A DNA stretch of 9,889 nt from JBGPIK01 sp041484845. GTDB lineage: Bacteria > Desulfobacterota > Binatia > UBA9968. Numbering within the stretch: the first letter of the stretch is position 1; each line of letters opens with the position of its first letter. Shown in pieces: positions 5,854 to 9,889 of this stretch. The notes beneath the pieces are model-generated. The model saw nothing but the letters and a program-made list of their open reading frames with translations, was not told the DNA's origin and ran no database searches. A program made the translations under genes and the position numbers. Location: contig JBGPIK010000257.1 in the NCBI GenBank assembly GCA_041484845.1, forward strand, positions 1-9,889, in the 5' to 3' direction.

Positions 5854-7617
5854 TTACTCCATCTCCCAGTGAGAAAACCTTTGCGCTAAGGCGATCAGGA
5901 CAATGCAGATCAACGATATAACCAACCCTACCGCGGCCATCCGGCCGTAAGCGCCATCCAAATAGTAAAAGTATAGCAGCGGGCCCAGGGGCTCTGAACC
6001 GGGACTATAGAGGAATATCGATATGCTGAACTCATGGATGAAAATTGTTGTAAGGATGATCCACCCAGCGATCATTCCCGGTCGCACTAGCGGCACGATA
6101 ATACGGCGAAAGGTAGAAAAAAAACCGGCGCCCGAGGCTATGGAGGCTTCCTCAAGTTCTTTATGAATTTGGATGATGGTGCTGCTTACGGTTCGAACTC
6201 CGTAGGGAAGAAACCGAGTGACGTAGCCGATTAGAAGGATCCAAATCGTAGCATAAATGGGAATCGGGAAATCCACATAGGCCCACAGAAGACCGAGCGC
6301 AAGCGCAACCCCGGGAAAAGCCCAGGGGATGAAAACCAGTCCGTCTAATAACGATCGTCCAGCGATTTTGGTTCTCACGGAGAAATAGGAAACCAAGGCC
6401 GCAAGAAAGATACATAGCGTTGCGCCTAGGATCGACAAAAAAATACTGTTGACGAATGCGCTGTAGGTTCTATCGCTATACAATATTTCTCGAAAATGAT
6501 CGAGGGTAAGGGTGTGCCAGGTGGCCCAGGTCGGGACGTGATAATAGGGAAACAAGGAAATCATCAGGAGAACTCCTAAAGGCAAGAGCACCATCATTAT
6601 CAGAAGAATCAACGCGACGCCGGAGGCGACGTATTTCCACGCCCGCAGATCAATCTGGTGTGGATGAAATCCTCTGCCTGTGACGGTAGAAAAGTTTTCT
6701 ACCTGGGAGGTCAGCAATCGATAAACGTAGACACAGATCAGCGCGATGACGAGGATACCAACCCCATAGGCGGCTGCGAGGTTCTGGTTGGTCGGAAACG
6801 AGCCGAGAGCTTCTCTGTAGATCTCCGTGGTAAACACATCGATCCTTGCCGGTATCGCGATAATGGCCGGGACGTCGAAACTCTCAATCGCTCGAACAAA
6901 GTTCAATGTGGCTGCCGCCAGGATCGCCGGTCGCATTAAAGGCAAAGTGACGCGTGCGGCAACGCCGAACTCGGTGGATCCTAAAGTCTTGCCGGACTCC
7001 TCCAACGCTGGATCCATGCTTTTTAGGGCGGCCGCAATGATAAGAAACGCAAGCGGCGTAAGGATCAGTCCTTCAACAAAAATTAGACCCGGCAAAGAAT
7101 AGATATTGAAGGGCCCCCGCTGCACACCGAGCCATCGAATCAATACCACATTGATAAGACCGTTGTTCGGGTTGAGTAAGAGCACCCATGAGGTCGCGAT
7201 GAGGAGCGCCGGCATGACATTGGGAATGATCGCTGTGATCTCAAAAAGCTTGCGGCATGGGGCGTTGGTTCTGATGGTGATCCAGGCGAGGACCAGAGAT
7301 AGAAACACCGAAAGGACCGACGCACCGAAAGCGAACACAAAGGAAGTCAAAACCAGGTGATAGGTCTCCACATTGCCGTAGGCATAGATATAATTGCTCA
7401 AAGTAAAATGACCGGGGACTCCCAGCGGCGTATCCGTAAGGCTTCCGTATAAGAGGTAGATGCTCGGGTAAAGCCCCAGAAACGCAATGATCACGACCAC
7501 AGTGACGAAAACTAAGTTGACGGGTTGAATGAAAAACGATCTGACGCCGGCCGCGGACCGGGCCGCAACCGGCGTGCTTTGGCTCGTAGCGATTGGGCTG
7601 TTCGATGAGACCTGCAT
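5854..7617 (-). CDS. ABC importer permease, fused double-domain (FbpB/ThiP-like)
   Basis: This 587-residue inner-membrane protein has two binding-protein-dependent transport permease domains in one chain, about 12 membrane segments. Each half carries the cytoplasmic EAA loop that docks the ATPase: EESGKTLGSTEFGVAARVTLP at about 206-226 and EEASIASGAGFFSTFRRIIVP at 489-509. This fused form is typical of the ferric iron, thiamine and related importers. The N-terminal 25 residues are Ser/Ala-rich and cytosolic. Its ATG at 7615-7617 begins two bases after the stop of the binding-protein gene with no good ribosome site, so it is probably translationally coupled. No ATP-binding subunit gene follows: the next gene on this strand encodes an MlaC-like protein. 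The ATPase must be outside the window or shared with another importer. Substrate cannot be read from the sequence. Confidence 0.92.
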   Translation of the reverse strand: MQVSSNSPIATSQSTPVAARSAAGVRSFFIQPVNLVFVTVVVIIAFLGLYPSIYLLYGSLTDTPLGVPGHFTLSNYIYAYGNVETYHLVLTSFVFAFGASVLSVFLSLVLAWITIRTNAPCRKLFEITAIIPNVMPALLIATSWVLLLNPNNGLINVVLIRWLGVQRGPFNIYSLPGLIFVEGLILTPLAFLIIAAALKSMDPALEESGKTLGSTEFGVAARVTLPLMRPAILAAATLNFVRAIESFDVPAIIAIPARIDVFTTEIYREALGSFPTNQNLAAAYGVGILVIALICVYVYRLLTSQVENFSTVTGRGFHPHQIDLRAWKYVASGVALILLIMMVLLPLGVLLMISLFPYYHVPTWATWHTLTLDHFREILYSDRTYSAFVNSIFLSILGATLCIFLAALVSYFSVRTKIAGRSLLDGLVFIPWAFPGVALALGLLWAYVDFPIPIYATIWILLIGYVTRFLPYGVRTVSSTIIQIHKELEEASIASGAGFFSTFRRIIVPLVRPGMIAGWIILTTIFIHEFSISIFLYSPGSEPLGPLLYFYYLDGAYGRMAAVGLVISLICIVLIALAQRFSHWEME

Positions 7618-7619
7618 AA

Positions 7620-8630
7620 CTAGGGCACAAAAATTTGCGCGTATTCTTTTTTGAGCTTGGCAAATCCTTGGCTGTTGAAATCATCCATCTGGACAAATTG
7701 AATTTTGTCTGCTCCGGGTAACGGTGGATAGATCCCTTTGCGGTTCACGAATTCACCCAAGTGGGCCATGAGTTTCATGCTTTCGTCACCGAGGAAGAAA
7801 TCGATAAAAGCCTTGCCGGCGTTGGGGTGCGCCGCTTTGTTGCTCAGCGTGACATAGTGGCCGTCACCTAGCATTTCCGGGAGTCTCACATAATCGAGGG
7901 GAGCTCCCTCTTTCCCAAATATGTAAGCGTACTTGATATAGGTGATCCCGATGGGCGTTTCACCCGATGTCACCCGCCGAGCCGAGGGTAGGAAAGATTC
8001 AACCAAAATGGGTTTAGTGGCGGCCATTCCGTCAACGAATTTGTGTGTTTGTTCTTTGCCCATAATTTTATACAGACTGGCAAGCCACTGAGCCGTCGTC
8101 GTATGCTGCGTCGGGTCGGGCATGACGAGCTTTCCTCGATATTCAGCCTTTAAGAGATCTTCCAAAGATTTCGGCGCGTCGGCCGGCTTGATCAGGCTTG
8201 TGTTGTACATGATTCCTATAATCACATTGCGGTATCTTGGGCCGAGGACAGGATCAATCGCCTCGCGGGGAAATTCGTTTGCCGACGGCGATTCATACTT
8301 AGCAAAAATCCCCGCCCGCTCCAGGATGTGCATGGGATCACTATTAGTGAGAACGACATCGAAGAGCGGCTTACCGGCTCGATATTCGCTAAGCGTTCTA
8401 TCCATGACCTTCGTGGCTGAACCTCGCCAGTATTCCAACTCTAATCCGGTTTGTTTATGAAACGCTTGCTTGATCGCTTCCACCGTGTCCGATTCAAGGG
8501 AACCGTAAGCGATGACCTTGCCTTCTCCCTTAGCGGCGTTGATTAATGCTGGTGATTGCGCCGATGCCGTGTCGGCGGCCAGCAACGTTAGAACGCTAAA
8601 CAGCGTAAGGAATTTTAATTTCCTGATCAT
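7620..8630 (-). CDS. ABC importer periplasmic substrate-binding protein (FbpA-like fold class)
   Basis: This 336-residue protein has a signal peptide (residues 1-24, cleavage after ASA). It resembles extracellular solute-binding proteins of the iron/thiamine/polyamine class: VIAYGSLESDTVEAIKQAFHKQTG near the N-terminus, FDVVLTNSDP in the middle, the hinge GIMYNTSLI, and the C-terminal HPNAGKAFIDFFLGDES signature. The adjacent tyrosine pair that binds iron in classic FbpA is not obvious (YIKYAYIFG at 231-239 has spaced tyrosines), so ferric iron is possible but unproven. I chose the ATG at 8628-8630 because GGGAGG lies 9 bases upstream; the ATG at 8657 lacks a ribosome site and would put nine charged/polar residues before the signal peptide. 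It is the first gene of a two-gene unit with the permease, read from a sigma-54 promoter at 8688-8703. Confidence 0.92.
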   Translation of the reverse strand: MIRKLKFLTLFSVLTLLAADTASAQSPALINAAKGEGKVIAYGSLESDTVEAIKQAFHKQTGLELEYWRGSATKVMDRTLSEYRAGKPLFDVVLTNSDPMHILERAGIFAKYESPSANEFPREAIDPVLGPRYRNVIIGIMYNTSLIKPADAPKSLEDLLKAEYRGKLVMPDPTQHTTTAQWLASLYKIMGKEQTHKFVDGMAATKPILVESFLPSARRVTSGETPIGITYIKYAYIFGKEGAPLDYVRLPEMLGDGHYVTLSNKAAHPNAGKAFIDFFLGDESMKLMAHLGEFVNRKGIYPPLPGADKIQFVQMDDFNSQGFAKLKKEYAQIFVP

Positions 8631-8639
8631 CGTTAATAA

Positions 8640-8645
8640 CCTCCC
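8640..8645 (-). promoter_or_regulatory. Ribosome binding site deciding the binding-protein start
   Basis: GGGAGG on the minus strand lies 9 bases before the ATG at 8630. It falls inside the longer frame that starts at 8657, which argues for the shorter protein. Confidence 0.75.
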
Positions 8646-8687
8646 TTCGCGTTTCATTCGGTCTTTGAAATTTCTAATTTTTATGTG

Positions 8688-8703
8688 GGCAACAAATGTG
8701 CCA
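8688..8703 (-). promoter_or_regulatory. Sigma-54 (-24/-12) promoter for the ABC importer operon
   Basis: The minus strand reads TGGCACATTTGTTGCC: a perfect TGGCAC block and a perfect TTGC block, with GG and GC 10 bases apart. The predicted transcript starts near 8677, about 47 bases before the chosen start codon of the binding protein. Confidence 0.75.
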
Positions 8704-8833
8704 CGGCGACTTTTGTAGTTGCGGCGAGCAGCTTGTAAGCACAGTGTAGCCGGATGGCAGCATGCTATGCGTGTCTGTGGCGGTTTTGTAAGCTTCCAAT
8801 GGATCGACGCAAGAGACCGCGGAGATTTTTTAA
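8704..8833. promoter_or_regulatory. Likely shared activator region between two divergent sigma-54 promoters
   Basis: This 130-base gap separates two back-to-back -24/-12 elements. It holds the direct repeat TTGTAAGC at 8733-8740 and 8786-8793 (53 bases apart, about five helical turns), a related TTTTGTAG at 8711-8718, and a short palindrome GCAT-GCT-ATGC at 8760-8770. Sigma-54 promoters need an upstream-bound activator, so these are candidate sites, but none matches a named activator consensus. Confidence 0.4.
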
Positions 8834-8848
8834 GGCACGTTATTTGCG
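8833..8848 (+). promoter_or_regulatory. Sigma-54 (-24/-12) promoter for the SPW-repeat gene
   Basis: AGGCACGTTATTTGCG carries GGCACG and TTGC with the required 10-base gap between GG (8834-8835) and GC (8846-8847). Only the leading T of the consensus is changed. The predicted start is near 8859, inside the longer reading frame that begins at 8852, which supports the downstream start at 8999 and gives a leader of about 140 bases. Confidence 0.72.
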
Positions 8849-8982
8849 GTTATGAACAAATTGGAAGAAGCTTATAGAAGCGCTCTGCAAATTTCGCGAG
8901 GCAACTCCGACCCCGTCAAGTCAATGGGATCGGTCGAGGTACCTTGCCCCAGCCGAGGTGGGCGAAGAACCCATGTAGGCAG

Positions 8983-8993
8983 AAAGGAGGTGA
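8983..8993 (+). promoter_or_regulatory. Extended ribosome binding site of the SPW gene
   Basis: AAAGGAGGTGA is an 11-base match to the anti-Shine-Dalgarno end of 16S rRNA, with GGAGG 8 bases before the ATG at 8999. It fixes the start and points to strong translation. Confidence 0.9.
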
Positions 8994-8998
8994 CGGAG

Positions 8999-9367
8999 AT
9001 GAAAAAATTAAGCTGGGTGAATTTCATTCTCGGCCTTTGGCTTATCGTGGCGCCATTCGCGCTTGTCTACCGAGGTATTTCAGCCGCGCTTTGGGATAAC
9101 GTAATCGTGGGAATCATCATCGCTGTCTTGGCCGGTTGGCGCGCCTTAGGAAAAGAGAGCGAAAGGATGACAGTGACGAGCTGGGCGATTGCCGTTTTAG
9201 GTCTCTGGACTCTGGCCGCGCCCTTCGCGCTACGCTACGAGAGCAACGCTCACGCCATGTGGAATGACGCGATCGTTGGCATCGTGCTCGCTATCGTAGC
9301 GACGTACATGGCGTTGGACCACTCCAGCATGCAGCAGCTGCAACACCAGCAGCATGGGGCGCATTGA
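8999..9367 (+). CDS. SPW-repeat inner-membrane protein
   Basis: This 122-residue protein has two tandem SPW repeats, each made of two membrane helices. The first is SWVNFILGLWLIVAPFAL (5-22) plus LWDNVIVGIIIAVLAGWRAL (31-50); the second is SWAIAVLGLWTLAAPFALRY (61-80) plus MWNDAIVGIVLAIVATYMAL (87-106). Both carry the conserved W-x-N/D and GLW-APF pattern of the SPW family. The tail, residues 107-122, is Gln/His-rich (MQQLQHQQHGAH). The family's function is unknown. A longer frame from 8852 exists, but the strong ribosome site and the sigma-54 start point both favour 8999. The gene faces the peptidoglycan-binding gene at the right edge across a hairpin, and a decayed copy of its 3' end lies at 281-376 in the same arrangement. 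Confidence 0.9.
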   Translation: MKKLSWVNFILGLWLIVAPFALVYRGISAALWDNVIVGIIIAVLAGWRALGKESERMTVTSWAIAVLGLWTLAAPFALRYESNAHAMWNDAIVGIVLAIVATYMALDHSSMQQLQHQQHGAH

Positions 9368-9433
9368 TGCGCCCCTGTGAATCAGCGGACAGCGGATATG
9401 CGGTACCAATTCTTCGCCGTCCTTGCTGTTATC

Positions 9434-9462
9434 CGGAGCACGCGTGAATCACGCGTGCTCCG
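9434..9462. terminator. 13-bp perfect hairpin between convergent genes
   Basis: CGGAGCACGCGTG at 9434-9446 pairs exactly with CACGCGTGCTCCG at 9450-9462 over a three-base loop. It lies 67 bases past the SPW stop and about 100 bases past the stop of the convergent gene, and no T-run follows on either side. It probably acts as a bidirectional terminator or a transcript-stabilising stem. Confidence 0.6.
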
Positions 9463-9553
9463 CGATGACCGAACGATCGCGCTTTACTCCCTGCCACGAC
9501 CCAGGAGCAGCAGCGATCGGCACGGGCCAGACGCGCTCCAGGGGCCGGTGACA

Positions 9554-9689
9554 GAGGTGTACTACTTCTTTTCTTCTTTCATTGCGGGGGTTCCCGATGT
9601 CGTTGCGAGCTGGACTCCCAACTTGTCTGCGGTTTTCGTATCCAAGCTGCCGGTAACCTTAAGCCCATTTGATTTTTGGAACGCTCTAA
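9554..9689 (-). repeat. Right copy of the 136-bp near-exact repeat (partner 578-713)
   Basis: This copy sits inside the peptidoglycan-binding gene and covers its last 41 or so codons plus eight bases beyond the stop. It differs from the left copy at one base. The two copies are in direct orientation with about 8.8 kb between them. Confidence 0.95.
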
Positions 9690-9889
9690 GAGCCGCGTGC
9701 GTTTTTCGTCCCATGCGGCCATCGATGGAGCCAGGATCGTCGCCTTTTGCCTTCAGCGCCTCCTGGAGTTTTTTGATCTCATCACTATTCTTTTGCGCTT
9801 TTTCCTGCTTCATGTCCGCTGAGTTCGTTTGATCAGCTGCCCACACAGGAAATACCAATGTCAGAGCGAATGCACCTGCCAATAGACTT
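9562..9889 (-). CDS. Secreted peptidoglycan-binding-domain protein (5' end outside window)
   Basis: About 108 residues are visible. The frame runs off the window edge, so the true start is missing; the TTG at 9882 is more likely a leucine within the signal peptide (SLLAGAFALTLVFPVWAAD) than a start. After cleavage near WAA comes a charged linker (MKQEKAQKNSDEIKK) and one PG_binding_1 repeat, LQEALKAKGDDPGSIDGRMGRKTHAALRAFQKSNGL and on to ADKLGV, with the characteristic GxxDGRMGxxTxxALxxFQ pattern. No catalytic domain follows; the protein ends in a short Lys/Glu tail. It probably binds cell wall in the periplasm. Its signal peptide matches that of the 4024-4425 protein closely, including at nucleotide level near GCNGCCCAC. 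Confidence 0.85.
   Translation of the reverse strand, partial: SLLAGAFALTLVFPVWAADQTNSADMKQEKAQKNSDEIKKLQEALKAKGDDPGSIDGRMGRKTHAALRAFQKSNGLKVTGSLDTKTADKLGVQLATTSGTPAMKEEKK

Noticed and set aside
8852..8998. Longer start for the SPW protein at 8852
   Set aside because: The 49 extra residues resemble no SPW N-terminus, the predicted sigma-54 start falls downstream of 8852, and an 11-base ribosome site precedes 8999.
578..9689. Composite transposon bounded by the 136-bp direct repeats
   Set aside because: The repeats are gene fragments, there is no transposase or integrase between them, and no target-site duplication is seen.
1..9889. CRISPR array, tRNA or rRNA genes
   Set aside because: No regularly spaced short repeats and no cloverleaf or rRNA-like sequence were recognised on either strand.

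Overview
The window appears to come from a Gram-negative, envelope-rich bacterium of moderate GC. Genes carry Sec-type signal peptides, there is a periplasmic HtrA/DegP protease and an MlaC-type lipid-binding protein, and three near-consensus sigma-54 (-24/-12) promoters are visible. This fits a deltaproteobacterial, NC10 or similar environmental lineage, but no ribosomal or marker gene is present, so the taxon is an inference only.

Layout from left to right. Bases 1-890 are mostly gene debris: the 3' end of an unrecognised gene (1-228), then a decayed copy of the 3' end of an SPW-repeat gene (281-376), a strong hairpin (400-434), and a 136-bp near-exact copy of the 3' end of a peptidoglycan-binding-domain gene (578-713). 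Next come minus-strand genes: a BT1/folate-biopterin-type MFS transporter (891-2156); an HtrA/DegP-like protease (2426-3889) with its terminator; and a small secreted protein (4024-4425) read from a sigma-54 promoter. Bases 4667-4872 hold a second, frame-broken copy of the element at 1-280. An orphan MlaC-like protein (5091-5729) follows. A two-gene ABC importer unit comes after it: a 587-aa double permease (5854-7617) and its binding protein (7620-8630). The intergenic region 8658-8998 carries two divergent sigma-54 promoters, one for the importer and one for a plus-strand SPW-repeat membrane protein (8999-9367). That gene converges through a 13-bp hairpin on a peptidoglycan-binding-domain gene (9562 to the window end, 5' end missing).

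Two themes stand out. First, sigma-54 appears to drive three transcription units: importer, SPW protein, and small secreted protein with possible read-through into htrA. All are inner-membrane or periplasmic, which suggests one envelope or nutrient-stress programme. Second, the two ends of the window are copies of the same convergent SPW/peptidoglycan-binding locus. The left copy is decayed, yet its peptidoglycan-binding part is almost identical to the right copy while its SPW part is only about 77% identical. I see no transposase, integrase, CRISPR array, tRNA or rRNA. No single novel defence-like system is evident; the sigma-54 arrangement and the mosaic repeats are the most unusual content.
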